DNA of 64,000 bases from SAR86 cluster bacterium (GCA_023703575.1 CP097969.1:1149517-1213516); one strand, 5' to 3'. Positions 1 through 9,869 are shown, numbered from the stretch's first letter. Notes: a model not told the origin generated them from the letters alone. Numbers and translations: made by a program.

Positions 1-282
1 CGTCACAGCAACTCTATGATCGCTCAGTATTTCACTCAAATCATCTTGTAAGAAAGGCGGCCTGACTGTCTCGAAAGATTCACCATTTACAGTCTTGCCT
101 TTGAGAGTGTAATTATCTGATGAAAACTCAACGCTCAGCACTTGATCACTTTCTACCTGTGATATGAATTCAGAATAAGATAATTCTTGATTAGATTGCT
201 CTGTACTAAAATTGTTAAATACAGAAAAAACAGTGATGGCTATAAAAAGCCACATTAATAAATTTTTAAGAAGTTCGCTCAT
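1..282 (-). CDS. ftsH: ATP-dependent zinc metalloprotease FtsH, N-terminal part only (runs off the left edge)
   Basis: An open frame starts with ATG at 282 and stays open to base 1 (94 codons). It begins MSELLKNLLMWLFIAITVFS, an inner-membrane anchor, followed by a small periplasmic segment with YSEFISQVESDQV and the VRPPF stretch typical of FtsH N-termini. The AAA+ ATPase and HExxH protease domains lie outside the window. The start codon overlaps the rlmE stop in an ATGA motif, so the two are probably translationally coupled. FtsH degrades membrane proteins and regulators such as LpxC and RpoH in related bacteria. Identity rests on the N-terminal sequence plus the conserved greA-rlmE-ftsH order. 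Confidence 0.9.
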   Translation of the reverse strand, partial: MSELLKNLLMWLFIAITVFSVFNNFSTEQSNQELSYSEFISQVESDQVLSVEFSSDNYTLKGKTVNGESFETVRPPFLQDDLSEILSDHRVAVT

Positions 283-881
283 GATTTTTTTAATTCCTTT
301 CCAATTATATAAATTTCCCTAGAGTTTGGTCTAGACGCTTTAGGTTTAGAAATTTTTACTTTATTGAATCTTTTTTTGAGGGCATCCCTAGTATAATCCA
401 AACTTTCTCCTTGGAATACCTTTATTAATACTGAACCTTTAATTTTTAAAAAGTTATCAATTACTGATAGGGTGCTGTTTACTAAACCTACCATCAAAGC
501 ATTATCTCTTTCTCTAATACCACTTATATTGGGGGCCATGTCCGATAAAACAAGATCAAATGGAACAAATTCAGAAATTTCTTCAAAGTCACTTTCATGA
601 ATTTCTTCAATCGACTTGTGAATGAAGAAGCAGTTTTGTAATTTCATTTCTTGTATATCAATTGCCACTACTTTCCCTGTCGGACCCACAAACTCGTAAG
701 CTACTTGCGACCAACTACCAGGGTATGAACCGAGATCAAAAACTGACTGGCCTTTTCTTATACTAAAATCAGTTGTAAGTATCTCTTTTAACTTGTAAGA
801 GGCTCTTGATCTGTAGCCTTCTTTTTTAGATTTTTTTGAAAAAAAATCTCCATCTCGATAATTTGATTTAATTGACACCAC
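279..881 (-). CDS. rlmE: 23S rRNA (uridine-2'-O)-methyltransferase RlmE (FtsJ/RrmJ)
   Basis: The 200-residue protein methylates the ribose of U2552 in the 23S rRNA A-loop late in 50S assembly (known for the family). The SAM-binding motif I reads DLGSYPGSWSQ (residues 49-59). The K-D-K-E catalytic tetrad is visible as K30 (SYKLKE), D114 (LSDMAPN), K154 (LIKVFQGE) and E189 (SREIYIIG). Length is close to the usual 209. It sits between greA (4 bp upstream) and ftsH (4 bp overlap), as in other gammaproteobacteria, except that the small RNA-binding gene yhbY normally found between greA and rlmE is absent. Confidence 0.96.
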   Translation of the reverse strand: MVSIKSNYRDGDFFSKKSKKEGYRSRASYKLKEILTTDFSIRKGQSVFDLGSYPGSWSQVAYEFVGPTGKVVAIDIQEMKLQNCFFIHKSIEEIHESDFEEISEFVPFDLVLSDMAPNISGIRERDNALMVGLVNSTLSVIDNFLKIKGSVLIKVFQGESLDYTRDALKKRFNKVKISKPKASRPNSREIYIIGKELKKS

Positions 882-885
882 TGAA

Positions 886-1356
886 TCAAAGATATTCTAC
901 TTTCTCAATCTCATATTCAGTAAGTCCGCCTGGAGTTTCTAATTTGATTAGATCTCCTTCGAACTTTCCAATTAATTTTTTTGCCAAGGGTGAAGCAAAC
1001 GAAATTTTACCGGCACTAGCATCTGCTTCGTCCTCTCCGACAATTTTATAAGTAAGTGATTTTTCTAAATTGGAGTTATAAACTTTTACTGTAGTTCCGA
1101 ATATTACTTTATCCGAAGATTCGATGGTTGTGACATCAATTACTTGGGCACTGGAGAGTTTTGATTCAATATCGCGAATTCTGGCTTCAGCTAAACTCTG
1201 TTCTTCCTTTGCAGCATGATATTCTGCATTTTCTTTTAAATCGCCGAATTCTCTAGCCGAGGCTATAGCATCAATTATTCTAGGCCTATCTTCCGATTTA
1301 AGTTTTTTCAGCTCTTCTCGTAAAAGAACTTCTCCTTCTTTTGTAATTGGATTCAT
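886..1356 (-). CDS. greA: Transcription elongation factor GreA
   Basis: The 156-residue protein has the GreA layout: an N-terminal antiparallel coiled coil (about residues 1-75) carrying the acidic tip [15 protein letters not shown], then a C-terminal globular domain ending in [14 protein letters not shown]. GreA enters the RNA polymerase secondary channel and stimulates cleavage of backtracked RNA. The start ATG overlaps the end of carB by one base, so it is probably cotranscribed with the carbamoyl-phosphate synthetase genes. This carB-greA adjacency is common in pseudomonads and relatives. Confidence 0.96.
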   Translation of the reverse strand: MNPITKEGEVLLREELKKLKSEDRPRIIDAIASAREFGDLKENAEYHAAKEEQSLAEARIRDIESKLSSAQVIDVTTIESSDKVIFGTTVKVYNSNLEKSLTYKIVGEDEADASAGKISFASPLAKKLIGKFEGDLIKLETPGGLTEYEIEKVEYL

Positions 1357-4300
1357 TATGAGATTTTATCATGAAGGTCTTGAAGTCTCTCAACCGACCA
1401 TAGGTCTTTATTGCGTATTACTGAGCAAACTGCCCGTCCACCTTCTAATGTCGTGGTGCAATAAATCTTTTCTTCTAAGGCAGTTCTTCTGATTGAGGCG
1501 GAATCAAGAATAGATTGTTTCCCTTCTGTGGTATTGACGATAAGGTCAACTTGTCCATTTTTCATCGCATCTACAACATGAGGTCTTCCTTCGGCTACTT
1601 TTTTAATAATGTCAACCTGTATTCCTGCTTCATTTATGTGTTTTGCAGTACCTTTAGTAGCAATAATATTAAATCCTAAATCAAAAAACTCCTTTGCAAG
1701 TTCTGCAACGAAAGGTCTATCTGAATCCCTCACGCTTAAAAAAACAGATCCCTCTCTAGGAATGATCTCACCCGCACCTAACTGTGCCTTAGCATAGGCT
1801 TCAGAAAAACTAGAACCCACTCCCATTACTTCTCCGGTCGATTTCATTTCAGGTCCTAAAATTGGGTCAACGCCTAAAAACTTATTGAAAGGAAAAACTG
1901 CCTCTTTAACAGAAAAATATTCTGGAACTATTTCCGTATTAAAATTTTGATCCTTGAGGCTAATACCGGCCATGCATAATGCTCCGGCTTTGGCCAATGA
2001 TCTTCCTATGCATTTCGAGACAAAGGGAATTGTTCTTGAAGCTCTGGGATTTACTTCAAGTAAATATAACTTTTCATTGTAGTAAGCTAGTTGAACGTTT
2101 ATAAGTCCTATAGCTCCAATCTCAATGGCTATCTTTTTAACCATCTGAGTAATTTCATCGATTAACTCTTCAGATAGACTGTATGGAGGTAGAGAGCAGG
2201 CAGAATCACCAGAATGTATCCCTGCCTGTTCAATATGCTGGAGAATTCCCCCAATAATGACGGTTTCACCGTCACATACGGCTTCAATATCCATCTCTAC
2301 AGCTTGATTGAGAAATCCATCTAGAAGTACAGGACTTTTTGCACTTGCCTGAACTGCTTCAACAAGATAATTTTCTAGATCTGTTTTTTTATAGACCACC
2401 TCCATAGCTCTTCCACCAAGAACATAAGAGGGTCTTACGACAAGTGGGAAACCAACTTGTTCAGAAACTTCCATCGCTTCCTCAACACTAGAAGCAATTC
2501 CATTTGGAGGTTGTTTCAAGTTATGTTTATTTACAAATTCTTGGAATCTCCCTCTATCTTCAGCCAGATCAATTGAATCAGGAGATGTACCCAAAATTGG
2601 AACACCGTTCTTTTCAAGCTCTTCCGCTATCTTCAAAGGCGTTTGTCCCCCATATTGAACAATAACACCCTGGGGTTTTTCGATATCCGTAATGGCAAGA
2701 ACATCTTCGACTGTTATTGGCTCAAAATATAATCTATCTGATGTATCAAAATCAGTTGAAACTGTTTCAGGGTTACAATTGACCATTATTGTTTCGTATC
2801 CTTCTTCTCTCAAGCCAAGAGCAGCATGTACGCAACAGTAATCAAACTCTATACCTTGCCCTATCCTATTAGGACCTCCTCCCAAGACCATAATTTTTTT
2901 ATTTTGAGTCACATTAGCTTCACATTCTTCCTCATATGTTGAGTACATATAGGCAGTTGAAGATTCAAACTCAGCAGCACATGTATCAACTCTTTTAAAT
3001 ACAGGATTTAGATTTAATGATTTTCTAAGTTGCCTAACTTGGTCTTCTGAACTTCCAATTAATTCACCGATTCTTGAATCAGAGAAACCTTTTCTCTTTA
3101 AACCGTATAATTGCTCATAGTCTAAATCTTTTAAGGAAACATTCTCAAGACTAACTTCTATATCTACGAGGTCTTTAATTTGAACCAAAAACCAGGGATC
3201 AATCTTAGAATATTCAAATACCTCGTCGGGTGTTAAACCATTCCTAAATCCATCTGCTACAAACCAAAGTCTATCGGGGCTAGGTATGCTTATTTTTTGC
3301 TTAAGAGTCTCAAATTCATCATCCTCATTAAAAATTGGATCAAGACCGCTGCGTCCGGTCTCTAGACCTCTGATAGCTTTTTGGAGCGACTCTTGAAATG
3401 TCCTACCAATAGCCATTACTTCTCCTACAGATTTCATTTGTGTTGATAAGACTGGATCTGTTTGGATAAACTTTTCAAAGTTAAATCTGGGAATCTTGGT
3501 CACAACATAGTCTATAGAAGGTTCAAAAGACGCCGGTATAACACCACCAGTAATATCATTACTCAATTCATCTAATGTATAGCCAACAGCTAGTTTTGCA
3601 GCAACCTTAGCTATCGGGAAGCCAGTTGCTTTTGAGGCTAAAGCTGAAGATCTGGAAACTCTTGGGTTCATCTCAATAATTAACATCTCACCATCTTCTG
3701 GATTGATGGTGAATTGGACATTTGAACCTCCAGTTTCGACTCCTATTTCCCTGAGAATATCAATGGAAGCATTTCTCATAATTTGATATTCCTTATCAGT
3801 AAGAGTTTGAGAGGGGGCGACGGTTATTGAGTCTCCTGTATGAACTCCCATAGGATCAAGATTTTCTATGCTACAAACGATTATGCAATTGTCATTCTTA
3901 TCTCTGACAACTTCCATTTCATATTCTTTCCAACCACCAAGAAATTTATCAATAAATATTTCAGAAGTTGGGGAAAGTTCTAATCCTCGTTTACAAATTT
4001 CATCAAATTCTTCTATGTTGTAAGCAATTCCTCCACCAGAACCACCCATAGTGAAGTTTGGTCTTAATACACAAGGAAAACCAATTCTTTCCAAAAGAAT
4101 GTGAGCCTCTTCATTATTATGTGCCAAACCAGATTCGGGAACTTTTAAGCCAATCTTTTCCATACACGCTGCAAATAATTCTCTATCCTCAGCCTTATCA
4201 ATTGCTTCTTTAGTTGCTCCTATCATTTCAACACTATGTTTTTTTAATATACCCCTGCTATCTAGATCTAGAGCAGCATTTAACGCAGTTTGACCTCCCA

Positions 4301-4568
4301 TAGTTGGTAATAATGCATCTGGTTTTTCTTTTTCAATTATTTTTTCAATAGTCTCCCAATGAATTGGTTCGATATATGTGGCATCTGACATGCTTGGATC
4401 TGTCATAATTGTTGCAGGATTTGAGTTGATTAAAATAACTCTATAACCATCTTCTTTTAATGCTTTGCAAGCTTGTGCTCCGGAATAATCAAATTCACAT
4501 GCCTGGCCAATTACGATAGGACCGGCTCCTATAATTAAAATTGAGTTTATGTCCTTTCTTCTAGGCAT
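1356..4568 (-). CDS. carB: Carbamoyl-phosphate synthase large subunit
   Basis: This 1070-residue protein uses ammonia delivered by CarA, bicarbonate and two ATP to make carbamoyl phosphate for arginine and pyrimidines. Two homologous ATP-grasp halves are visible: residues about 1-400 ([17 protein letters not shown] near the N-terminus) and about 555-935 ([18 protein letters not shown]). They flank an oligomerisation region, and an MGS-like allosteric domain occupies roughly the last 130 residues. Length matches the usual 1070-1075. The start lies within the last codons of carA (8 bp overlap), typical of a coupled carAB pair. Confidence 0.98.
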   Translation of the reverse strand: MPRRKDINSILIIGAGPIVIGQACEFDYSGAQACKALKEDGYRVILINSNPATIMTDPSMSDATYIEPIHWETIEKIIEKEKPDALLPTMGGQTALNAALDLDSRGILKKHSVEMIGATKEAIDKAEDRELFAACMEKIGLKVPESGLAHNNEEAHILLERIGFPCVLRPNFTMGGSGGGIAYNIEEFDEICKRGLELSPTSEIFIDKFLGGWKEYEMEVVRDKNDNCIIVCSIENLDPMGVHTGDSITVAPSQTLTDKEYQIMRNASIDILREIGVETGGSNVQFTINPEDGEMLIIEMNPRVSRSSALASKATGFPIAKVAAKLAVGYTLDELSNDITGGVIPASFEPSIDYVVTKIPRFNFEKFIQTDPVLSTQMKSVGEVMAIGRTFQESLQKAIRGLETGRSGLDPIFNEDDEFETLKQKISIPSPDRLWFVADGFRNGLTPDEVFEYSKIDPWFLVQIKDLVDIEVSLENVSLKDLDYEQLYGLKRKGFSDSRIGELIGSSEDQVRQLRKSLNLNPVFKRVDTCAAEFESSTAYMYSTYEEECEANVTQNKKIMVLGGGPNRIGQGIEFDYCCVHAALGLREEGYETIMVNCNPETVSTDFDTSDRLYFEPITVEDVLAITDIEKPQGVIVQYGGQTPLKIAEELEKNGVPILGTSPDSIDLAEDRGRFQEFVNKHNLKQPPNGIASSVEEAMEVSEQVGFPLVVRPSYVLGGRAMEVVYKKTDLENYLVEAVQASAKSPVLLDGFLNQAVEMDIEAVCDGETVIIGGILQHIEQAGIHSGDSACSLPPYSLSEELIDEITQMVKKIAIEIGAIGLINVQLAYYNEKLYLLEVNPRASRTIPFVSKCIGRSLAKAGALCMAGISLKDQNFNTEIVPEYFSVKEAVFPFNKFLGVDPILGPEMKSTGEVMGVGSSFSEAYAKAQLGAGEIIPREGSVFLSVRDSDRPFVAELAKEFFDLGFNIIATKGTAKHINEAGIQVDIIKKVAEGRPHVVDAMKNGQVDLIVNTTEGKQSILDSASIRRTALEEKIYCTTTLEGGRAVCSVIRNKDLWSVERLQDLHDKIS

Positions 4569-5676
4569 TTATACTCATATTTTTATCAAATGTTGAGAAT
4601 AGATAAGCCAAATCATGAGGTCCAGGGCTGGCTTCAGGATGCCCTTGAAAACTAAAAAAGGGTTTAGAAGAATGTTGAATTCCTTGAATAGTTCCATCAA
4701 ATAAGGATTTATGAGTTATCTCAACATCTGCAGGTAAGGAATTTTCTTCGACTGTGAAGCCATGATTCTGAGAGCTTACTGAAACTTTTCTTGTTTTGAG
4801 GTCTTGGACAGGATGATTTGCTCCATGATGACCAAATTTCATTTTTGATGTCTTACCACCCAATGCTATTGCTAGTAATTGATGACCTAGACAAATACCA
4901 AATACTGGCATACTGATTTGTATTAATTCTTTAATTGTCTCGATGGCATAGATGCATGGTTCAGGATCGCCAGGTCCGTTGGACAAAAACACACCATTTG
5001 GTTTGAAATCTAAAATTTCTTGGTACGAAGTTTTTGCGGGGAAAATTTTTAATTCATACCCATGGTCAGCTAATATTCTTAATATATTTTTTTTAATTCC
5101 GAAATCTAAAACTGCAACTCTAAAATCAGATTCACCATGATTTCCTCTCCATGTTCCTTCTTTCCAATCATAACTAGATTCTGTTGTAACTTCTTTTGCG
5201 AGATCTAATCCAGCTAAACCTTCAAAATCTTTCGCAAAATCTATTGCGTTGTTTGAATCAACTGAGTTACCAGTAAATATTGATGCTGACTGAGCACCTT
5301 TTTCTCTTATTATTCTTGTCAATTTTCTTGTGTCTATATCTGATATTCCTTGAATATTATTTCTAATTAGATAATTTGATAATGTTTCAGCATTACGCCA
5401 ACTACTTTCGGCCTGAGAAAGCGACCTTATAACTAATCCAGAACACCAAATTTTATCTGATTCAGTATCCTCACTATTTGTTCCTGTATTTCCAATATGT
5501 GGATAAGTTAAGGTTACTATTTGCTTGGCATATGAAGGGTCTGTAAGAATTTCTTGATAACCTGTCATTGAAGTGTTGAAAACAATTTCACCATTTACCC
5601 GTCCTGAAGCGCCAATACTTATGCCTTCGAAGATTGTTCCGTCTGCCAAAGCAAGTATTGCCTTTTCTTTACTCAT
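4561..5676 (-). CDS. carA: Carbamoyl-phosphate synthase small (glutaminase) subunit
   Basis: The 371-residue protein has an N-terminal CPSase small-subunit domain (about 1-180) and a class I glutamine amidotransferase domain. The catalytic triad is C262 (FGICLGHQL), H346 and E348 ([13 protein letters not shown]). It hydrolyses glutamine and channels ammonia to CarB. Its start overlaps the pyrF stop by 4 bp (ATGA), putting it in the same transcript as pyrF and behind the upstream attenuator-like leader. In pseudomonads and E. coli carA usually follows dapB; here dapB is elsewhere in the window. Confidence 0.98.
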   Translation of the reverse strand: MSKEKAILALADGTIFEGISIGASGRVNGEIVFNTSMTGYQEILTDPSYAKQIVTLTYPHIGNTGTNSEDTESDKIWCSGLVIRSLSQAESSWRNAETLSNYLIRNNIQGISDIDTRKLTRIIREKGAQSASIFTGNSVDSNNAIDFAKDFEGLAGLDLAKEVTTESSYDWKEGTWRGNHGESDFRVAVLDFGIKKNILRILADHGYELKIFPAKTSYQEILDFKPNGVFLSNGPGDPEPCIYAIETIKELIQISMPVFGICLGHQLLAIALGGKTSKMKFGHHGANHPVQDLKTRKVSVSSQNHGFTVEENSLPADVEITHKSLFDGTIQGIQHSSKPFFSFQGHPEASPGPHDLAYLFSTFDKNMSINA

Positions 5677-6356
5677 GCAATTTTTAAATTGATTTCTTCT
5701 AAAGTGGCTCTGGGATTTTGGGAACCAGTAATGGGTCTTCCTATAACAAGAAAATCAGAACCATTTTTAACTGCTTCTTCGGGTGTTGATACTCTGCTTT
5801 GATCATCTAAATCAGATCGGAATGGTCTTATTCCAGGAGTTACTGTTAAAAAATCTTCACCGAATTCTTCTTTAATGTCTTTTGTATCTGAAGAGGCGCA
5901 CACAACACCATCTAACTCACATTCTTTAGCTAATGTCGCTAATCTTAAAACTTGCTCTGAAACTCCCTTTAAGCCAACTTCTTTGAGAGCATCTTCAGAT
6001 AGACTTGTTAAGACAGTAACACCGATTAAGAAGGGAGGTTGATCATAGCCTTCTAAGGCCCTTCTTGAGGCTTCCAGCATTTTAATGCCACCAGAAGCAT
6101 GAACATTTACCATCCATACTCCAAGATCAGCAGCGGATCTTACTGCTTCGTAGACAGTATTTGGAATATCGTGAAACTTTAAGTCTAAAAATATTTCAAA
6201 TCCCAGTCCTTTCAGATCAGTAATTACTTGAGGACCTGATGAAGTGAATAATTGGTTACCTACCTTTAACCTGCAGATTTTTGGATCAAGAGTTTTGGCA
6301 ATATTTAAAGCATTAATATGATCAAGATCTAGAGGAATAATGATTCTATTTTTCAT
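5673..6356 (-). CDS. pyrF: Orotidine 5'-phosphate decarboxylase
   Basis: The 227-residue TIM-barrel enzyme catalyses the last step of UMP synthesis. The catalytic D-x-K-x-x-D motif is D58-K60-D63 in [13 protein letters not shown]. The C-terminal phosphate-binding region reads TPGIRPF and [11 protein letters not shown]. Its ATG is not preceded by a Shine-Dalgarno but overlaps the stop of a 32-codon leader ORF (ATGA), suggesting translational coupling. It heads a pyrF-carA-carB transcript, a pyrimidine grouping that I do not know from model gammaproteobacteria. Confidence 0.96.
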   Translation of the reverse strand: MKNRIIIPLDLDHINALNIAKTLDPKICRLKVGNQLFTSSGPQVITDLKGLGFEIFLDLKFHDIPNTVYEAVRSAADLGVWMVNVHASGGIKMLEASRRALEGYDQPPFLIGVTVLTSLSEDALKEVGLKGVSEQVLRLATLAKECELDGVVCASSDTKDIKEEFGEDFLTVTPGIRPFRSDLDDQSRVSTPEEAVKNGSDFLVIGRPITGSQNPRATLEEINLKIA

Positions 6357-6451
6357 ACTTTAATCAGGAGAACTGATAAAATTTGACAAAAAAAAACGAA
6401 CCAGAAAGGTATCTGAAGTTCGCATTTTTTATTTTTAAGGCCTAATGGCAT
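6353..6451 (-). CDS. Candidate leader peptide (32 aa) of the pyrF-carA-carB operon
   Basis: An ATG at 6451 opens 32 codons, beginning MPLGLKNKKC and ending SVLLIKV. It reads straight through the terminator hairpin at 6397-6422 and its T-run, where the T's encode FVFF. Its TGA overlaps the pyrF start codon. This geometry matches E. coli pyrBI, where a ribosome following closely behind RNA polymerase through the leader prevents the attenuator from forming when UTP is scarce. There is no clear Shine-Dalgarno, and the predicted transcript starts only about 6-8 nt upstream. A second overlapping frame (6360-6425, 21 codons) also crosses the hairpin but is less attractive because it stops just before pyrF. 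No protein-level evidence is available. Confidence 0.6.
   Translation of the reverse strand: MPLGLKNKKCELQIPFWFVFFCQILSVLLIKV
6388..6422 (-). terminator. Intrinsic terminator (attenuator) in the pyrF leader
   Basis: On the minus strand an inverted repeat CGAAC/GTTCG (6397-6422) is extended by CAGA/TCTG with a 2-nt bulge and a 6-nt loop. It is followed directly by nine T's (6388-6396). It lies 31 bp before the pyrF ATG and downstream of its predicted promoter, so it must be read through for the operon to be expressed. This is the clearest intrinsic terminator in the whole window. Confidence 0.75.
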
Positions 6452-6462
6452 TAAAACCACAC

Positions 6463-6468
6463 TATAAT
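6463..6468 (+). promoter_or_regulatory. Predicted -10 element for the map operon
   Basis: TATAAT on the plus strand at 6463-6468 is a perfect -10 hexamer about 48 bp before the map start. No good -35 is visible 16-18 bp upstream. It overlaps the minus-strand -10 of the pyrF promoter by five bases, so the two divergent operons may share one melted region. Confidence 0.4.
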
Positions 6469-6493
6469 AAATGTATGTTTCCCTGTCTATCAA
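6464..6493 (-). promoter_or_regulatory. Predicted sigma-70 promoter of the pyrF operon
   Basis: On the minus strand, TTGATA (6488-6493) is followed after 18 bp by TATTAT (6464-6469). The predicted first transcribed bases are about 6456-6458, giving a transcript starting near GGTTTTAATG. A run of T's at the very start of a pyrimidine-gene transcript resembles sites of UTP-dependent reiterative initiation known for E. coli pyrBI, carAB P1, codBA and upp. The exact start point is inferred. Confidence 0.5.
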
Positions 6494-6516
6494 AACCTTA
6501 GAAAATTAAAGAAAAA

Positions 6517-7275
6517 GTGATTAATAATTTAGAAGAACTCAATGGAATGAGAAAGGCAGGCAGTCTTGCGGCTGAAGTATTGGAGATGATTGGAGAATTT
6601 ATCAAACCAGGAATCTCAACTGGAGAATTGGATAAAATTTGTTACGACTATATTGTAGACGTTCAAAAGGCTATTCCTGCAAATATAGGATATAGGGGTT
6701 TTGAGAAAACATTATGTACGAGTATCAATCAAGTTATATGTCATGGCATACCAGATGATTCTCGAATTCTTAAAAGTGGAGACATTATGAATATTGATGT
6801 CACAGTGATCAAAGATGGATGGCATGGGGATACTTCAAAAATGTATCTTGTTGGAAAAGTCCAAGCTCACAACGAAAGACTTGTAAAAATTACACAAGAA
6901 TGTCTCTATAAAGCTATAGAAGTTGTAAAACCCGGGGCAAGCCTAGGAGATATCGGTCATGCAATACAAACTCATGCGGAAAAAAATTACTACACTGTAG
7001 TTGAGGAATATTGTGGTCATGGAATTGGTAAAATCTATCATGACGAACCCCAGATACTTCATTATGGGGAAGCCAATACAGGACAAGAAATTATTGAGGG
7101 CATGTGTTTTACAATTGAACCTATGATCAATTTAGGCTCGAAACATACCAAACTATTAGAAGATGGATGGACAGTAGAAACTAAGGATGGCAAGAATTCA
7201 GCACAGTGGGAGCACACTATTTATGTAAATAAAGATGGCGCAGAAATTCTTACGCAAAGATCTGAAGAAAAATAA
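6517..7275 (+). CDS. map: Methionine aminopeptidase, type I
   Basis: The 252-residue enzyme removes the initiator methionine. The five metal ligands of type I MetAPs are present: D94, D105, H168, E201 and E232, in NIDVTVIKDG, HGDTSKM, YCGHGIG, FTIEPM and QWEHTI. The start is a GTG; translation from it aligns with the N-terminus of known family members, whereas the next ATG would remove the first helix. It opens the map-glnD-dapC-dapD-dapE operon. In E. coli and pseudomonads map is divergent from rpsB, but here it is divergent from pyrF. Confidence 0.96.
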   Translation: MINNLEELNGMRKAGSLAAEVLEMIGEFIKPGISTGELDKICYDYIVDVQKAIPANIGYRGFEKTLCTSINQVICHGIPDDSRILKSGDIMNIDVTVIKDGWHGDTSKMYLVGKVQAHNERLVKITQECLYKAIEVVKPGASLGDIGHAIQTHAEKNYYTVVEEYCGHGIGKIYHDEPQILHYGEANTGQEIIEGMCFTIEPMINLGSKHTKLLEDGWTVETKDGKNSAQWEHTIYVNKDGAEILTQRSEEK

Positions 7276-7284
7276 AACGCTTAG

Positions 7285-9861
7285 ATGTTTGAGAATATAG
7301 TTGAGCAAAAGAATATTGATAACAAAGATTTATCAAAACAATTTGAAAAATGGCTTTTTGATGACCGAGGAAGACAGGTAAGAGGAATTAAATATTTTTT
7401 AAACAAAAGATCTGATAATACTGATGCTTTAATTCAATCTATAGCTAATCAAACTAAGCTTAACGAAATTAAAAACTTTGGTATCTTCTCTGTTGGTGGC
7501 TATGGGAGAGGAGAACTTCATCCCTACTCTGACATAGATTTGCTGCTTTTATCAAAAAATAATTTGTTGAAGTCTGACAAGAAAAAAATTGAAGAATTCA
7601 TTAGCTCATTATGGGATTTAGGTTTAGAAATTGGACATAGCGTAAGGACTACAGATGAAGCAAGGAATCAAGCAAGAGAAGATCTCTTCACAATGACAAA
7701 CATGCTCGAGTTTAGAAGACTAACTGGTGATGATCAATTACATAAAGAATATCTAAGAATAATAGACACTAAAAACTTGTGGAGAAATAAGCCTTTTATT
7801 CAAGCGAAACTTCAGGAACAAATAGAGCGTCATGAAAGTTTCAATAATACTTCTTATAATCTTGAACCAAATATTAAATCCTCGCCAGGGGGACTTAGGG
7901 ATATTCATACAATTGATTGGTTAATAAAAAACAATCTCAGGAATACTTCTGATGAAGAAAAATTTATTGGTGTTCTGACTTTCGATGAAAGGCAAGAGCT
8001 TAATAAATCTAAGTATTGGCTTTGGTTAATCAGATATCTACTCCACATCGAAGCTGGCAGAGAGGAAGACAGGTTACTATTTGAGCATCAAATACCAATT
8101 GCAGAGAAATTATTCCCTACTATCAAGAGCCCAAATCAAGCAGCAGAGAAATTGATGCATAGATATTTTCGATCCTCATTAAATATTTCTGAAATTAACT
8201 CTACATTCATCAAGGGTTTAAAAGAAAATTATGGGTTAACTAGATATTCAAGAAAAAAGAAAATAGATAAAAATTTCTATGTTAAAGATAATCTTATTCA
8301 TCTGTATGATCTAAATGGTTTTAAAAAGGATCCCAGTCTACTCTTAGATCTCTTTATCAAATTAAGTGAAAATACTTATATTGAAGATATTGGCTCTGAA
8401 ACATTAAGAGCTCTCAAAAGAGACAGGAATCTGATTGATTCAAAATTTAGATCAAAAAAACAAAATATTAAACTTTTCTTAAAACTTCTTAAATCCAAAA
8501 GACTTTTAGTCACGCAGTTGGAAAATATGAAAAATTTAGGGATATTGGGAAGATACCTTCCAGAATTTGGAAGGATTACTGGACAGATGCAGTACGACTT
8601 ATTTCATATATACACGGTAGATGCTCACACCCTGCAAGTACTGAGAAATATGCGTTGGATGTCACTTGGAAAATCTAAGGAAAAATTCCCTTTAGCATCT
8701 CAACTAATTGATAAGCTTCCTAAACTAGAAGTGCTTTACATATCTGGTTTATATCATGATATTGGTAAAGGAAGAGGTTCAGATCATTCAGAACTAGGAA
8801 AAACCATCGTGAGGAATTTCTGTAAAAAACATTTTTTTTCTGAAGAAGACACAAAAAAAATTGAATGGTTAGTCGAGAATCATCTATTAATGTCTGTTAC
8901 TTCACAAAAAAAGGATCTTGCAGATAATGAGGTTATTAAGGATTTTGCGAAAAAGATCAAAGATCTAGATACTCTCAATTATATGTATTGCCTTACTGCA
9001 GCTGATATAAGTGCAACAAATCCCAGATTATGGAATTCTTGGAATGCCTCTCTTTTAAAACAACTTTATGACCGCACTAAACTTTATTTTGAAGACGAGA
9101 TACTGCTTAATACATCCATAACAGAGGAAAAGGCTAAAGCTATGGAGCTTTTGGGAGATTTTAGGAAACAGGATGTAAAAAAACTGTGGAGTAATTTTTA
9201 TGGAGATTACTTCGAAGCTTCAGATCATCAAGACCTTCAGATTCATGCTCAAAATATCCTCCTTTCTAAAGGAATGTCAAATATAAAACTTTTTCAAAAA
9301 GATGCTGATTCTTTGACTACGATTTTCATAAATACTCAAGATAGAGCTAACCTTTTTGCGACAATTATAGGAGTCCTTGATTCGGAAAATATTAATTTTG
9401 TTGATGCTAAACTCTTTGGCATGAAAAATGGATATTGTACTGATCTAATAACTATCAGTGATAACGGAAAAAGGGTCGAATTGGATTCTGAAAAAGCTAA
9501 AGTTTTAATAGATAAATTAGAAGAGGCAATAACTCCACGAATCCTGAAACCTAAAATTGTACAAAGAAGGCAGCCGAGAAATCTGAGGCATTTCAAAACT
9601 GATACTGAAATTAGTTTTAAGCATGATATGAAAAATAGATGGACAGATTTAGAAATCAGTACTTCGGACAGACCTGGTTTACTGGCATCAATATGCCAGG
9701 TCTTTTTAAAGCATGGAGCGTTGATTAAAAAAGCAAGAATAGCAACCTACGGTGAAAAAGCTGAAGACAGATTTAGCATAACTTCCAAGCAAGATACGCC
9801 TTTTGTAAAGAGAAATGACTTAAATAATCTTATAGAAGATATCAAGGTTGCATTAAATTGA
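7285..9861 (+). CDS. glnD: Bifunctional PII uridylyltransferase/uridylyl-removing enzyme
   Basis: The 858-residue protein is the glutamine sensor that uridylylates and deuridylylates PII. The N-terminal nucleotidyltransferase motif is GGYGRGELHPYSDIDLL with metal ligands D83 and D85. The central HD domain shows YHDIGKGRGSDHSELG (H491-D492). Two C-terminal ACT domains begin near residues 673 and 786 (SDRPGLLASICQVFLKHG in the second). Length is slightly under the 890 of E. coli. It lies 9 bp after map, an order conserved in gammaproteobacteria. Its target PII protein gene is not in this window. Confidence 0.96.
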   Translation: MFENIVEQKNIDNKDLSKQFEKWLFDDRGRQVRGIKYFLNKRSDNTDALIQSIANQTKLNEIKNFGIFSVGGYGRGELHPYSDIDLLLLSKNNLLKSDKKKIEEFISSLWDLGLEIGHSVRTTDEARNQAREDLFTMTNMLEFRRLTGDDQLHKEYLRIIDTKNLWRNKPFIQAKLQEQIERHESFNNTSYNLEPNIKSSPGGLRDIHTIDWLIKNNLRNTSDEEKFIGVLTFDERQELNKSKYWLWLIRYLLHIEAGREEDRLLFEHQIPIAEKLFPTIKSPNQAAEKLMHRYFRSSLNISEINSTFIKGLKENYGLTRYSRKKKIDKNFYVKDNLIHLYDLNGFKKDPSLLLDLFIKLSENTYIEDIGSETLRALKRDRNLIDSKFRSKKQNIKLFLKLLKSKRLLVTQLENMKNLGILGRYLPEFGRITGQMQYDLFHIYTVDAHTLQVLRNMRWMSLGKSKEKFPLASQLIDKLPKLEVLYISGLYHDIGKGRGSDHSELGKTIVRNFCKKHFFSEEDTKKIEWLVENHLLMSVTSQKKDLADNEVIKDFAKKIKDLDTLNYMYCLTAADISATNPRLWNSWNASLLKQLYDRTKLYFEDEILLNTSITEEKAKAMELLGDFRKQDVKKLWSNFYGDYFEASDHQDLQIHAQNILLSKGMSNIKLFQKDADSLTTIFINTQDRANLFATIIGVLDSENINFVDAKLFGMKNGYCTDLITISDNGKRVELDSEKAKVLIDKLEEAITPRILKPKIVQRRQPRNLRHFKTDTEISFKHDMKNRWTDLEISTSDRPGLLASICQVFLKHGALIKKARIATYGEKAEDRFSITSKQDTPFVKRNDLNNLIEDIKVALN

Positions 9862-9869
9862 AAAAGTAA

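Noticed and set aside
6383-6388. TTGACA on the plus strand as a -35 for map
   Set aside because: No -10 lies 16-18 bp downstream; the T/A content comes from the antisense of the terminator T-run.
6360-6425. Alternative 21-codon leader ORF crossing the pyrF terminator in another frame
   Set aside because: It stops 3 bp before the pyrF ATG without overlapping it, has no Shine-Dalgarno, and its start lies at the base of the hairpin. The 6353-6451 frame fits the pyrBI design better, though this one cannot be fully excluded.
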